A stretch of DNA of 64,000 nucleotides, taken from Flavobacterium sp. UBA6135 (GTDB lineage: Bacteria > Bacteroidota > Bacteroidia > Flavobacteriales > Flavobacteriaceae). The notes under the pieces are model-generated. The model saw nothing but the letters and a program-made list of their open reading frames with translations. It did not search any database and had not been told where the DNA came from. Made by a program: the position numbers and the translations under genes. Of the stretch, positions 32,227 to 41,598 are shown one piece after another. The DNA is taken from NCBI RefSeq assembly GCF_002428305.1, contig NZ_DIVJ01000029.1, positions 1-64,000 of the forward strand, read 5' to 3'. Positions within the stretch are counted from its first letter, which is position 1. Each line of letters starts with the position of its first letter.

Positions 32227-33987
32227 TTACATTAATTCTTTTTCAGAAAGTTGTTTCATGTACAATTCATAATAATACCCTTTTTGGTCTATCAATTGAT
32301 TATGAGTGCCTTGTTCAATGATTTTTCCATCATCTAGCACAATAATTTTGTCTGCATTTTTTGCAGATGAAACGCGATGACTGACAATAATTGTTGTTTT
32401 ATCCTCACATATCTTGAACAGATTTTGTAAAATAGCCTCTTCCGTTTCTGTATCAACGGCAGATAAACAATCGTCAAAAAGTAATATTTGAGGATTTTTA
32501 ATGATTGCTCTGGCAATAGAAACCCGCTGTTTTTGTCCGCCGGAAAGCGTTATGCCTCGTTCGCCCAAAACCGTTTCATATTGTTTTTTAAATTTTTGAA
32601 TATTTTTATGAACTTTTGCTTGTTTAGCCGCTTCAATTACTTCTTCGTCTGTGGCTTCTTCTTTGCCAAATTTGATATTGTTTTTTATAGAATCAGAAAA
32701 CAAATAGGCATCTTGTGGCACAAAGCCAATACTTTCTCTCAAACTTTCCAAATTCACCTGATCGAGTTGTTTTCCATCAAGTGTAATAGTTCCTTCTTTG
32801 ATATCATACAACCTACTAATTAATGAAAGTATAGTTGATTTTCCGGAACCGGTTTTTCCTAAAATAGCCAATGTTTCTCCTTTTTCAACAGTAAATGACA
32901 CATTTTTAAGTGCTGTTATGGCTGTATCTTCATAAGTGTAACTCACATTCTTGAATGCAATTGAGCCGTTGATTATTGAGGGTTGTGAATTGTTGTTTTG
33001 TATTTCGGGTTCACTTTTCAAAAATTCATTAATTCGTTTTTGAGAGGCTTCGGCTTCTTGCACCAACGACGAAACCCAACCAATGGAAGCCACAGGCCAT
33101 GTTAGCATGTTGACATACAATATAAATTCGGCGATGATACCAATACTGGCAATACTTCCATTGATATACATAATTCCGCCAAAATAGATAACCACTAAGT
33201 TGCTTAAACCAATTAACAATAACATCAACGGACCAAAAAGTGAATTGACAACTGCCAAGTTCATGTTTTTATCCCTACTTTCCTGTGCTAAATTTTTGAA
33301 TTTATCAATGTTTTGATTCTCGAGAGCGTAAGCTTTAATTACTCGAATTCCTGAAAAAATTTCTTGTGAAAAGCTCGATAAATTAGACAAGTTTTCTTGA
33401 TAAAGCGTACTACGTTTATTGATTTCTGTACTTAATTTATAAATAAAATAGGAGAGAAGCGGTAACGGTAATAAGGTATACAGCGTTAGTTTTGGAGAAA
33501 CGTTATACATATATAGTATTACAATTCCAAAACGGATAATAGTGTTGATGGTATACATCACGGCCGGACCCACATACATTCTCACTTTTCCGACATCTTC
33601 AGAAATACGATTCATTAAATCACCGGTTCTGTTTCGTTTGTAGAAGTTTTGCGACAACTTTTCATAATGCTGAAATACTTCATTTTTTAAATCAAATTCC
33701 ACATAACGCGACATGACAATAAGTGTTTGACGCATTAAAAAGGTTAAGAATCCAGCAATTAAAGTAGCTGCAATTATCAATGCCAAGCTAATAAATAACT
33801 CATTTTTTACAAACGATAAATCACCCTGCGGATTGGTAGTATACTCTTCGATAATATTGATTGAACGACTAATCAATTTTGGTGTAAACAACGAAAAAAT
33901 TTGTGCGACTATGGTGATTAAAATTCCAAGCAAGAATCGGTATTTGTATTTTACGAAATATTTATTTAAATAGTTGAGTTCTTTCAT
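32227..33987 (-). CDS. ABC exporter (MsbA-type fused permease-ATPase) with Walker-B Asp
   Basis: A 586-residue half-transporter. A six-helix exporter domain (about 15-320) precedes the ATPase (about 340-586) with Walker A GKTGSGKST, signature LSGGQKQR and switch histidine in VSHRVSSA. The Walker B reads LLFDDCLSAVD, so the normal catalytic glutamate is D506. This is the degenerate-site residue in heterodimeric exporters (TM287/YheI type), but no partner gene is adjacent. It may pair with a distant half-transporter or function with reduced ATPase activity. Substrate unknown. Confidence 0.92.
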   Translation of the reverse strand: MKELNYLNKYFVKYKYRFLLGILITIVAQIFSLFTPKLISRSINIIEEYTTNPQGDLSFVKNELFISLALIIAATLIAGFLTFLMRQTLIVMSRYVEFDLKNEVFQHYEKLSQNFYKRNRTGDLMNRISEDVGKVRMYVGPAVMYTINTIIRFGIVILYMYNVSPKLTLYTLLPLPLLSYFIYKLSTEINKRSTLYQENLSNLSSFSQEIFSGIRVIKAYALENQNIDKFKNLAQESRDKNMNLAVVNSLFGPLMLLLIGLSNLVVIYFGGIMYINGSIASIGIIAEFILYVNMLTWPVASIGWVSSLVQEAEASQKRINEFLKSEPEIQNNNSQPSIINGSIAFKNVSYTYEDTAITALKNVSFTVEKGETLAILGKTGSGKSTILSLISRLYDIKEGTITLDGKQLDQVNLESLRESIGFVPQDAYLFSDSIKNNIKFGKEEATDEEVIEAAKQAKVHKNIQKFKKQYETVLGERGITLSGGQKQRVSIARAIIKNPQILLFDDCLSAVDTETEEAILQNLFKICEDKTTIIVSHRVSSAKNADKIIVLDDGKIIEQGTHNQLIDQKGYYYELYMKQLSEKELM

Positions 33988-34110
33988 TAATTTTATGTAA
34001 TTACTGTTTTAATGTGCTTCAATTTGTTAAAAATTGTGTTTTAATGTAATTGAGTATAATTTGCGTATAAGCTTAAGTTATTAACATATTGCTAAAATAT
34101 AGTCGTTAAA

Positions 34111-34141
34111 TTGTTTAATCTTAATTTAAATTATATTTTTG
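34111..34141 (+). promoter_or_regulatory. Promoter of leucine dehydrogenase
   Basis: TTG at 34111-34113 and TATTTTTG at 34134-34141, spaced 20 bp, match the Bacteroidota consensus. The predicted transcription start is near 34148, which excludes an upstream TTG at 34139 as start codon. Confidence 0.6.
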
Positions 34142-34189
34142 TGTGGACTTATTGATAAAGTCGCAATTTTATCTCTTAAATTTTTTACT

Positions 34190-35293
34190 ATGATAGCAGA
34201 AGTAGTTTCACAAAAAGAACTTCAAAAAATGGACCCGGTTTTTGGTCAGGTTTCATTTGATAATCATGAGCAAATTGTTTTTTGTCATGACAAAGATACT
34301 GGATTGAAAGCAATTATTGGTATTCATAACACAGTTTTAGGACCTGCATTAGGAGGTACAAGAATGTGGAATTACACAAATGAATGGGAAGCATTAAATG
34401 ATGTATTGCGTTTATCCAGAGGGATGACATTTAAATCGGCAGTAGCTGGTTTGAATTTAGGTGGAGGAAAAGCCGTTATTATTGGCGATGCTAAAACCCA
34501 AAAAACACCTGAGTTAATGCGTAAGTTTGGTGAGTTTGTTCATTCTCTAAGCGGAAAATATATTACTGCGGAAGATGTAGGTATGAAAACCGAAGATATG
34601 GATACCGTTCATGATGTTACACCTTATGTAACCGGTATTTCTGAATCAAGAGGTGGTTCCGGTAATCCTTCTCCTGTAACTGCTTATGGCGTTTATATGG
34701 GAATGAAAGCAGCAGCAAAATTCAAATATGGTTCAGACAGTTTACGTGGTAAGAAAGTTTTGGTTCAAGGTATTGGACATGTTGGTGAAACTTTAGTTGA
34801 TTTTTTAGTTAAAGAAGGAGCAGAAGTTATCATTGCCGACATCAATCAAGAACGATTGAATGAAGTTAGTGCTCAATATGGCGTAAAAATTTATGCCGGA
34901 AACGATTTGTATACCGCAGAAGTAGATATTTATGCACCATGTGCACTTGGAGCTACAATTAATGATAGTTCAGTTTACAAAATAACGGCAGACATTATTG
35001 CGGGAGCTGCTAATAATCAGTTGGCTGATGAAAATGTACACGGGAAAATTCTTCAGGAAAGAGGTATTTTGTATGCTCCTGATTTCTTAATCAATGCTGG
35101 TGGAATTATCAACGTTTATGCTGAAATCGAAAAGTATGACAAAGCAGAAGCTTTACGCAGAACAGAAAATATCTATAACACATCGCTTGAAATTTTTGAC
35201 TATGCAGTTAAAAATAAGCTTACTACACACCAAGCAGCTTTGTTAGTAGCACAAAATAGAATTAACGAACGTAAAAAAGAAATGGCAAAATAG
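34190..35293 (+). CDS. Leucine dehydrogenase (Glu/Leu/Phe/Val dehydrogenase family)
   Basis: A 367-residue NAD-dependent amino acid dehydrogenase that interconverts branched-chain amino acids and 2-oxoacids with ammonia. Motifs are GGTRMW, K82 and the catalytic-lysine region GLNLGGGKAV, then GKKVLVQGIGHVGETL with a GxGxxG fold and the C-terminal GGIINVYAE. The frame extends to 34139, but the ATG at 34190 fits family length and follows a -7 element. It could also be called a Glu/Leu/Phe/Val dehydrogenase in general. A hairpin follows. Confidence 0.93.
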   Translation: MIAEVVSQKELQKMDPVFGQVSFDNHEQIVFCHDKDTGLKAIIGIHNTVLGPALGGTRMWNYTNEWEALNDVLRLSRGMTFKSAVAGLNLGGGKAVIIGDAKTQKTPELMRKFGEFVHSLSGKYITAEDVGMKTEDMDTVHDVTPYVTGISESRGGSGNPSPVTAYGVYMGMKAAAKFKYGSDSLRGKKVLVQGIGHVGETLVDFLVKEGAEVIIADINQERLNEVSAQYGVKIYAGNDLYTAEVDIYAPCALGATINDSSVYKITADIIAGAANNQLADENVHGKILQERGILYAPDFLINAGGIINVYAEIEKYDKAEALRRTENIYNTSLEIFDYAVKNKLTTHQAALLVAQNRINERKKEMAK

Positions 35294-35313
35294 TTTTTGC
35301 TATATAATATTGT

Positions 35314-35347
35314 TATTTTTGTGACGCCTTTTTTTAAGAGGCGTCAC
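35314..35347 (+). terminator. Hairpin between leucine dehydrogenase and nusB
   Basis: GTGACGCCT (35321-35329) and AGGCGTCAC (35339-35347) form a 9-bp stem with a T-rich loop. A T tract is missing after it, so it may be an attenuator-like hairpin rather than a full terminator. TATTTTTG (35314-35321), a -7-type element, overlaps its left edge. Confidence 0.5.
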
Positions 35348-35370
35348 TAATTTTAAAAAAGTTCTTAAAA

Positions 35371-36315
35371 GTGTTAAACAGAAGACATATCCGAGTAAAA
35401 GTTTTGCAAACTATATATGCAATGCATCAAAGTGGTTCTGATGATTTACAGAAAACCGAAAAGTTTTTGATAGCCAGTATGGAAAATCTTCAGGATTTGT
35501 ATTTGTTGATGATTTCTACTTTAATTGAAATTAGAGAGAAAGAGCAAACGTTTTTAGATATTTCCAAAAAAAAACACTTAGCAACTCCCGAAGAAAAAGA
35601 CCCCAATACTAAGTTTGTTGATAATATCGTTTTAAAATTTTTAACAGAAAATAAATCACTAGCAAATGCCGTTGAAAAACGAAGAATCAACGACTGGAAA
35701 CAGAATGATGATTATATCCTTTTGTTATTGGAAAGCACAAAAAACAGTGTGGTTTACAAAACTTATATGTCCAACCGAATCAATACATTTGAGGAAGACA
35801 GACGTTTTGTAATGGATTTGTTTTCGGAAGTAATTGCCCCCAACGATAAACTATACGAATTTTTAGAAGACCACAGATTGACATGGGTTGATGATATCCC
35901 TCTGGTGAATACCATTATTCTAAAACAATTAAAAGCCATTGATCATACCAAGGAAAGTTCGTTTAGCGTTCCGGCTCTTTTTAGAGATGAGGAAGATGAA
36001 GAATTTGCCATCCAACTTTTCAGAAAAACAGCACTCCGTGAATATGAATTGGCAAAAGAATTTATAGATAGAACTCCAAATTGGGACCCGGATAGAATTT
36101 CTGAAGTGGATACAATCATGTTAAAAATGGCAATTTGCGAATTTCTTCATTTTCCATCCATTCCAATCAAAGTGACAATCAATGAATATCTTGAGGTGGC
36201 TAAAGAATATGCTACTCCAAAAAGTAGTTTGTTTATCAATGGAATTTTAGATAATTTAGTCAAAGATTTTCAGCGTACAAATAAATTAACCAAATCCGGA
36301 AGAGGATTACTTTAA
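35371..36315 (+). CDS. nusB: Transcription antitermination protein NusB (long form)
   Basis: A 314-residue NusB, about twice the size of the E. coli protein, as is usual in Bacteroidota. The start is GTG, giving MLNRRHIRVKVLQTIYA, the family N terminus. The helical NusB core is split: the N-terminal helix lies in the first 30 residues and the classic end (DTIMLKMAICEFLHFP, then IKVTINEYLEVAKEYATPKSSLFINGILD) is at the C terminus, with an insertion of about 150 residues between. It starts the nusB-DUF1573-yajC operon. Confidence 0.93.
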   Translation: MLNRRHIRVKVLQTIYAMHQSGSDDLQKTEKFLIASMENLQDLYLLMISTLIEIREKEQTFLDISKKKHLATPEEKDPNTKFVDNIVLKFLTENKSLANAVEKRRINDWKQNDDYILLLLESTKNSVVYKTYMSNRINTFEEDRRFVMDLFSEVIAPNDKLYEFLEDHRLTWVDDIPLVNTIILKQLKAIDHTKESSFSVPALFRDEEDEEFAIQLFRKTALREYELAKEFIDRTPNWDPDRISEVDTIMLKMAICEFLHFPSIPIKVTINEYLEVAKEYATPKSSLFINGILDNLVKDFQRTNKLTKSGRGLL

Positions 36316-36330
36316 TAATTAACTAAGACT

Positions 36331-36864
36331 ATGAAAAAAAATGTAATTTACACCATGTTACTCCTTTTTACAATGGTACTTTCATCATGCAAAAAAGAAG
36401 ATGCACTTTCAAGAATTGACCCTAATAGTACCGATGTTCAAATGACAGCGGCTGGAAATCAACCAACAGCAGCGACTCCGGAACAACCAACAATTACAAC
36501 AACACCACCTCCATCAAACGGAAAATTTCCGGTGATGACATTCAATAAAAAAGAACACAGTTTTGGCGATATCAATGAAGGAGCCAAACCGGAAACAACA
36601 TTTACCTTTACCAATACCGGAGATGCCGATTTGATTATTTCAAATGCAAGCGGTTCATGTGGTTGTACGGTTCCTGAATATCCAAAAGAGCCAATCAAAC
36701 CAGGAAAAACCGGAAAGTTAAAAGTATCATTTGACAGTACCGGAAAACCCGGGATGCAACAAAAATCAGTTACAATTACTTGTAACACACAACAAGGAAC
36801 AGACGTTTTGACAATCAAAGCCAACGTAATTCCAAAACCAGTAACAACAACAGAAAATCAATAA
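36331..36864 (+). CDS. DUF1573 domain lipoprotein
   Basis: A 177-residue lipoprotein (lipobox LSSC, C20). A low-complexity Thr/Pro linker (about 35-65) connects it to a DUF1573 immunoglobulin-like domain: HSFGDINEGAKPETTFTFTN, then GSCGCTVPEYP, a conserved cysteine site. DUF1573 proteins are widespread in Bacteroidota envelopes and uncharacterised. It lies 15 bp after nusB and 1 bp before yajC, an arrangement repeated across the phylum. Confidence 0.9.
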   Translation: MKKNVIYTMLLLFTMVLSSCKKEDALSRIDPNSTDVQMTAAGNQPTAATPEQPTITTTPPPSNGKFPVMTFNKKEHSFGDINEGAKPETTFTFTNTGDADLIISNASGSCGCTVPEYPKEPIKPGKTGKLKVSFDSTGKPGMQQKSVTITCNTQQGTDVLTIKANVIPKPVTTTENQ

Positions 36865-36865
36865 A

Positions 36866-37141
36866 ATGGAAAACATGCAATCGTTATTACCTTTTTTACT
36901 AATGTTTGTGGTCATATATTTTTTTATGATCCGTCCACAGCAAAAAAGAGCCAAACAAGAAAAAGCATTTGAAAGTAATTTAAAAGTAGGAGATAAAGTC
37001 ATCACTAAAAGTGGCCTTCACGGAAAAGTAGCTGAATTATCAGAAGGAACTGTGGTTATTGAAACAATGGCCGGAAAATTAAAAATGGAGCGTTCTGCCA
37101 TTTCAATGGAAATGAGTGCTAAATTAGTAGAGAAAAAATAA
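36866..37141 (+). CDS. yajC: Preprotein translocase subunit YajC
   Basis: A 91-residue YajC, the small partner of SecDF in the Sec translocon. A single transmembrane helix (about 7-25) ends in YFFMIRPQQKR, the family signature, and the cytosolic part contains VGDKVITKSGLHGKV. It is the last gene of the nusB operon; its terminator lies inside the converging gene. Confidence 0.95.
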   Translation: MENMQSLLPFLLMFVVIYFFMIRPQQKRAKQEKAFESNLKVGDKVITKSGLHGKVAELSEGTVVIETMAGKLKMERSAISMEMSAKLVEKK

Positions 37142-37143
37142 TC

Positions 37144-37722
37144 TCACTTACGATACTTATCATTTAAACCGATGTTTTTTAAAAGCATCGGTTTTATTTT
37201 TTCAAAACGGTCGTGTTTTGTTTTCTCTTGTTTTGCTGTGTCAATATATTCAACAAATTCTTTTTGTTTGAAGGGAGTGAAGTTTTTAAATTTTTCCAAA
37301 AGTTCTGAATTTTCATTTAATTTGGACATAAAAAATTCGGATGGAATTACTTCCTTTTTTTCGGGTTTAATGGCTAATCCTTTTTTTTCATTTTCTATAG
37401 CTTGGTTTACATAATGCAAAACCAGCTTTTCATCAATTTCTTCTTTTGAAGCAAAACGCCATTGTCTTAATCCTTTTGTAGTACCTTCGTTAGCATTAAC
37501 TAAAACTTTTTTTTCATCAGGAAGAAAAACACCATTATAAAACCATATCGTGAAATAATCTTTAAAACCACCAATTCCAATGATGTTGCGATTGTTCCAA
37601 GTATACACAATTCCGCCCCATTTTGTGGTTTCAACCAAGTCAGTTTTTACTAGAATTGATTTTAATGCTTCAATTTCTTCAAGCCATTTTTGATTTCTGT
37701 TCCAAGATTTACTTTCTTCCAT
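37144..37722 (-). CDS. DUF1801/YdeI family protein
   Basis: A 192-residue protein. The N-terminal part is a DUF1801 domain (TTKWGGIVYTWNNRNIIGIG, GFKDYFTIWFYNG), and the last 70 residues resemble the YdeI/OmpD-associated helical domain (NFTPFKQKEFVEYID). No function is established. It converges on yajC with 2 bp between the genes, and its 3' coding end contains the terminator for the nusB operon. Confidence 0.85.
   Translation of the reverse strand: MEESKSWNRNQKWLEEIEALKSILVKTDLVETTKWGGIVYTWNNRNIIGIGGFKDYFTIWFYNGVFLPDEKKVLVNANEGTTKGLRQWRFASKEEIDEKLVLHYVNQAIENEKKGLAIKPEKKEVIPSEFFMSKLNENSELLEKFKNFTPFKQKEFVEYIDTAKQEKTKHDRFEKIKPMLLKNIGLNDKYRK
37166..37200 (+). terminator. Terminator for the nusB-yajC operon inside the converging gene
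   Basis: AAACCGATG (37166-37174) and CATCGGTTT (37186-37194), followed by TATTTTTT, form an intrinsic terminator for the plus-strand operon. It lies within the last coding codons of the minus-strand DUF1801 gene. Confidence 0.8.
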
Positions 37723-37806
37723 AATTAATTTATAAAAAAAGCCACTAATAAGATGATAAAATTTAAAAATAGTTAGCGAATCAGTGGCTAAAATAGTAAT
37801 GAAAAT

Positions 37807-39048
37807 TTACTTTTTCTCTGCGGTAAGTGCTGCAATTTTAACAATGACTTCTACCGCTTTTTGCATACTTTCAACAGGGACATATTCATATTTTCCGTGA
37901 AAGTTATGGCCTCCGGCAAAAATATTTGGGCATGGTAATCCTTTATAAGAAAGTTGGCAACCGTCTGTTCCGCCGCGAATGGGTTTAATAATTGGTTTGA
38001 TACCAATCTCTTTCATTGCTCTTTCTGCGATGCTTACAATATGAAAGACCGGCTCTACTTTTTCTTTCATATTATAATACTGATCTTTGATTTCTATGAT
38101 TGCTATATCTTCCCCAAATTGTTTTTTATATTTTTTGTTGAATTTTGAAGTTAAATCATGTAAAAAGTCTTTTCTCTTTTTGAATACTTTTTTGCTGTGA
38201 TCTCTAATGATTAAGGATACTGTGCTTTCTTCAATACTTCCCGTAATACCGGTTACATGAAAAAAACCTTCATACCCTTTTGTTGCTTCCGGAACTTCAT
38301 CTTTTGGTAATTTGGAAATGAATTTTGAAGCCAAAAGCATGGAATTAATCATTTTACCTTTGGCATAACCCGGATGTACACTTTTACCCTTGAAAGTAAT
38401 TTTGGCTCCGGCTGCATTGAAATTCTCATATTCTAATTCACCAATTTGGCTACCATCCATCGTGTATGCCCAATCTGCTCCAAATTTTTCTACATCAAAA
38501 TGATGAGCTCCTCTTCCAATTTCTTCATCAGGAGTAAATCCTACCCTAATTTTTCCGTGTTTGATTTCAGGATTTTTAATCAAAAATTCCATAGCCGAAA
38601 CAATTTCTGTAATACCGGCTTTATCATCAGCACCCAAAAGTGTTGTACCGTCTGTTGTGATTAAAGTTTGTCCTTTATATTGTAATAAATCTTTGAAATA
38701 ACTTGGCGATAAAATGATGTTTTGTTCGGCATTCAAAATAATATCTTTTCCATCATAATTCTCAATAATTTGAGGTTTTACATTGGCTCCAGTGAAATCA
38801 GGTGTTGTATCAAAATGCGAAATAAAACCAATAACAGGCACTTCATGTTCTACATTTGAAGGTAAAGTGGCCATGACGTATGCTTTTTCATCGATGGTTA
38901 CGTCTTCCATCCCAATGGCTTTCAATTCATCAACTAATTTATGGGCTAAATCCCATTGTTTTTTTGAACTTGGCGTGGTTTCAGAATTGGGATCAGATTC
39001 GGTGTCAATAGTCACATAACTGATAAAACGATCTATGATGTGTTGCAT
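37807..39048 (-). CDS. pepT: Peptidase T
   Basis: A 413-residue M20B aminotripeptidase. The dinuclear zinc site is marked by GFISHFDTTPDF (near residue 75-86), LLGADDKAGITE and FTPDEEIGRGAHHFDV with the catalytic glutamate pair, and GGTDGCQLSYKGLPCPNIFAGGHNFHGKYE near the C terminus. It removes the N-terminal residue from tripeptides in the cytosol. Length is normal. Monocistronic. Confidence 0.96.
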   Translation of the reverse strand: MQHIIDRFISYVTIDTESDPNSETTPSSKKQWDLAHKLVDELKAIGMEDVTIDEKAYVMATLPSNVEHEVPVIGFISHFDTTPDFTGANVKPQIIENYDGKDIILNAEQNIILSPSYFKDLLQYKGQTLITTDGTTLLGADDKAGITEIVSAMEFLIKNPEIKHGKIRVGFTPDEEIGRGAHHFDVEKFGADWAYTMDGSQIGELEYENFNAAGAKITFKGKSVHPGYAKGKMINSMLLASKFISKLPKDEVPEATKGYEGFFHVTGITGSIEESTVSLIIRDHSKKVFKKRKDFLHDLTSKFNKKYKKQFGEDIAIIEIKDQYYNMKEKVEPVFHIVSIAERAMKEIGIKPIIKPIRGGTDGCQLSYKGLPCPNIFAGGHNFHGKYEYVPVESMQKAVEVIVKIAALTAEKK

Positions 39049-39117
39049 AATTTATATTTTGAAATAAATGAAAACAAAGATACTAAATCTGAAGCAGTGG
39101 TAATAGTAACTTTTTTA

Positions 39118-39882
39118 CTAAAATTTTTCAAAAACACCCAATCCAAACAAAGCAAAATCATATTTTACCGGATCTGTTGCATCAAGTTTTCGTAAGGAAG
39201 TGTCTAATTCTAATAAAGCTTTGGCATCGTTTTGTTTTCGGGTTAAAAGACCTAATTTTCGGGCTACATTACCCGAATGAACATCTAACGGACACGACAA
39301 TTGAGCAGGAGTGAGGCTTTCCCATATTCCAAAGTCAACTTTTGCAGTATCATTTCTAACCATCCATCTCAAAAACATATTGATTCGTTTGGCAGCAGAA
39401 TTATTCATAGGGTCCGAAATGTGTTTCTGTGTTCTGCTTAAGTGAGGAAGTTCGAAAAAGACTTTCTTAAATTCAGAAATACTTGTTTGTAAACTTGCTG
39501 TTTCTTGATTTTTAGCAAAAACGGCTTCCAATCCTTTATGGTTTTTATAAATATGTTGTAACGATTTTATAAAAAACTGCAAATCTTGTCCATTAAAGGT
39601 GCGATGTACAAAGTTTTCCAGTTTTTCTAATTGAAAAACATCATGACTCATAACAAAATCATATGGTGAATTTCCCATGAAATCCATCATTTTGTTAGCA
39701 TTAGAAATAATCATTTTTCTGTTTCCCCAAGAAATGATTGCGGTCAAAAAAGCGGCAATTTCAATATCTTCTTTCAGAGAATAACGATGCGGAATTTGAA
39801 TAGGGTCACTTTCTATAAACCTTGATTGATTATAGAGTACTACTTTTTCGTCTAAAAACGATTTTAGTTCTGCTGAGTTCAT
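39118..39882 (-). CDS. TIGR02757 family protein (DUF2400)
   Basis: A 254-residue protein of the TIGR02757/DUF2400 family. RYSLKEDIEIAAFLTAIISWGNRK near the start and LNMFLRWMVRND (here INMFLRWMVRND) followed by CPLDVHSGNVARKLGL are conserved. The fold is related to helix-hairpin-helix glycosylases, but catalytic roles are unproven. It overlaps the upstream membrane-protein gene by 4 bp (ATGA), so the two are translationally coupled. Confidence 0.88.
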   Translation of the reverse strand: MNSAELKSFLDEKVVLYNQSRFIESDPIQIPHRYSLKEDIEIAAFLTAIISWGNRKMIISNANKMMDFMGNSPYDFVMSHDVFQLEKLENFVHRTFNGQDLQFFIKSLQHIYKNHKGLEAVFAKNQETASLQTSISEFKKVFFELPHLSRTQKHISDPMNNSAAKRINMFLRWMVRNDTAKVDFGIWESLTPAQLSCPLDVHSGNVARKLGLLTRKQNDAKALLELDTSLRKLDATDPVKYDFALFGLGVFEKF

Positions 39883-41582
39883 GGTTTAGAAATGTCTTTT
39901 GCATAAAAACCGTCTTTCAAATCAGCTGTTTGCATCTGCGGAATTAGGTGTAACCAATACTCATAATAATCAAGTTGTACTTTATTTACACATGGAAGCG
40001 GTCCATCACCTGAAGCCCAAAAAAACTCGTTTTTGATGGGTGAATGATAAGTCAAATTACCCAATGTATATGTTTCATGCTCGGTCATTAATTTTGTTTT
40101 GGGATGCGGAATAATTATGTTTTCAATGTTGAATGTACTGTTTTTTAATAAAAATTTATTAGAACTGAATGCATTGAAATCCAACGGAACAATCAAAACC
40201 AGTAATGTGACTAAACCGGATGCAATTAAACCAAAGTAAATGATTTTAATTTTTTCATGAAAGGCAATTGCTAAACAGAACAAACTAAAAAACAAAACAA
40301 AGTTCAGGTGAAAACGATATTGAGGTGAGGTGACTAATAAAATCATTAAATGAATGACCATGATTAAATAGAGTATTCCATAGTTTCTTAATCGTTTCAT
40401 TCTTAAAATCAAAAACGGACAAACTACAAGTAGAATAATACTAATTTTATTAAACAGTCCATTCAGTTTTGGCATTGAAAGCCATTGCACAAACAATTGA
40501 TAGGCATTCATTGATTTGTATTCTTCAGCGGTTACATAAAAGCCATAAGATGTTTTTAGCTCCATATAATATGCGTAGACAATTTTTTCGGGAATAACAT
40601 GTTCAAACGAATAAAATAGTCTTGCTGTCAAAGGAAAAACAGGCGTTCCGGTGATGATTATGTTTTTTAATAGAAATAATGCTAAGACTAAAAAAGCAAT
40701 ACTACTAATTCGAAATAATTGTGGAACAAAATCTTTGGAATGTTTTAAGAAAAGGAGCAGCGGCAAAATGATCAAACCAATATTCGTGTTTTTGATATAC
40801 AACATGAATAAAACAAAAGTGGTAAGCAGGTTAAAAACACCAATGGTCATTTTGTTGTAATGCTCAAGAAAAACATAAAAAAGAAAAAATGTAAGTATAT
40901 AAATGGGTAAATCAGGAGAAGGAGCACTTATAAATTGAAACAATAAAACCAAAAAAAGAGGTAATAAACCAAAAATCAATTGGTTACTATCTTTTGTAGT
41001 TAAATAGTCTTGCAATCTAAAGACAGAATATGTGATTCCTAACAATAAGCAAAATGCACTCAAATCATTAAATTCATTGTATAAAAATGAAAAACTAAAC
41101 GCACTTTGAGTAATATGCCAACCACTTTGTTGACCTAAAAACAAATGCAAATTGGCTAAACCTTCAACAAAACCATAATTGTTGAGCCATTTTATAGTTT
41201 GAATATAATACGATTCATTATCTAGAACATAAGGAATACTTGCAGCTTGTGCTAAAATTAATAGCATGGAAAAGAAAAGAAAACTTTTTAAAAAGCGATT
41301 GATATTTTTAAACTCTTTACTGAATTCTATATAATTGGCTTTGATTTCTTTTTGATAAAAATAAAAGATAAAGCAGTTTAGAAAAAGAATAAAAAGATGA
41401 AATTCAATGTGAATTCTGCCAAAAAGAGCCCAAATGCTGGTTATAATAGTAATAGAAAAAAGACCTAACAAAGAATTGAGAATCAGATCGGATGGATGAA
41501 ATTTAATAAATCGACTATAAACCAAACCAAAATTGATACAAGTAAAAATGATGTAGATGAATGATAGTGCAATTAAAAACAT
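39879..41582 (-). CDS. Polytopic membrane protein, LIC_10190-like
   Basis: A 567-residue protein with about 12-13 hydrophobic segments and a C-terminal hydrophilic part of about 90 residues ending GDGPLPCVNKVQLDYYE. The general design, with a loop containing NESYYIQTIKWLN near residue 125, resembles membrane glycosyltransferase-like proteins of the LIC_10190 group in Bacteroidota. No catalytic evidence is available. It is between the LolD-like ATPase (16 bp) and the TIGR02757 gene (4-bp overlap). Confidence 0.7.
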   Translation of the reverse strand: MFLIALSFIYIIFTCINFGLVYSRFIKFHPSDLILNSLLGLFSITIITSIWALFGRIHIEFHLFILFLNCFIFYFYQKEIKANYIEFSKEFKNINRFLKSFLFFSMLLILAQAASIPYVLDNESYYIQTIKWLNNYGFVEGLANLHLFLGQQSGWHITQSAFSFSFLYNEFNDLSAFCLLLGITYSVFRLQDYLTTKDSNQLIFGLLPLFLVLLFQFISAPSPDLPIYILTFFLFYVFLEHYNKMTIGVFNLLTTFVLFMLYIKNTNIGLIILPLLLFLKHSKDFVPQLFRISSIAFLVLALFLLKNIIITGTPVFPLTARLFYSFEHVIPEKIVYAYYMELKTSYGFYVTAEEYKSMNAYQLFVQWLSMPKLNGLFNKISIILLVVCPFLILRMKRLRNYGILYLIMVIHLMILLVTSPQYRFHLNFVLFFSLFCLAIAFHEKIKIIYFGLIASGLVTLLVLIVPLDFNAFSSNKFLLKNSTFNIENIIIPHPKTKLMTEHETYTLGNLTYHSPIKNEFFWASGDGPLPCVNKVQLDYYEYWLHLIPQMQTADLKDGFYAKDISKP

Positions 41583-41598
41583 CCGTTTGTTTGATTAA

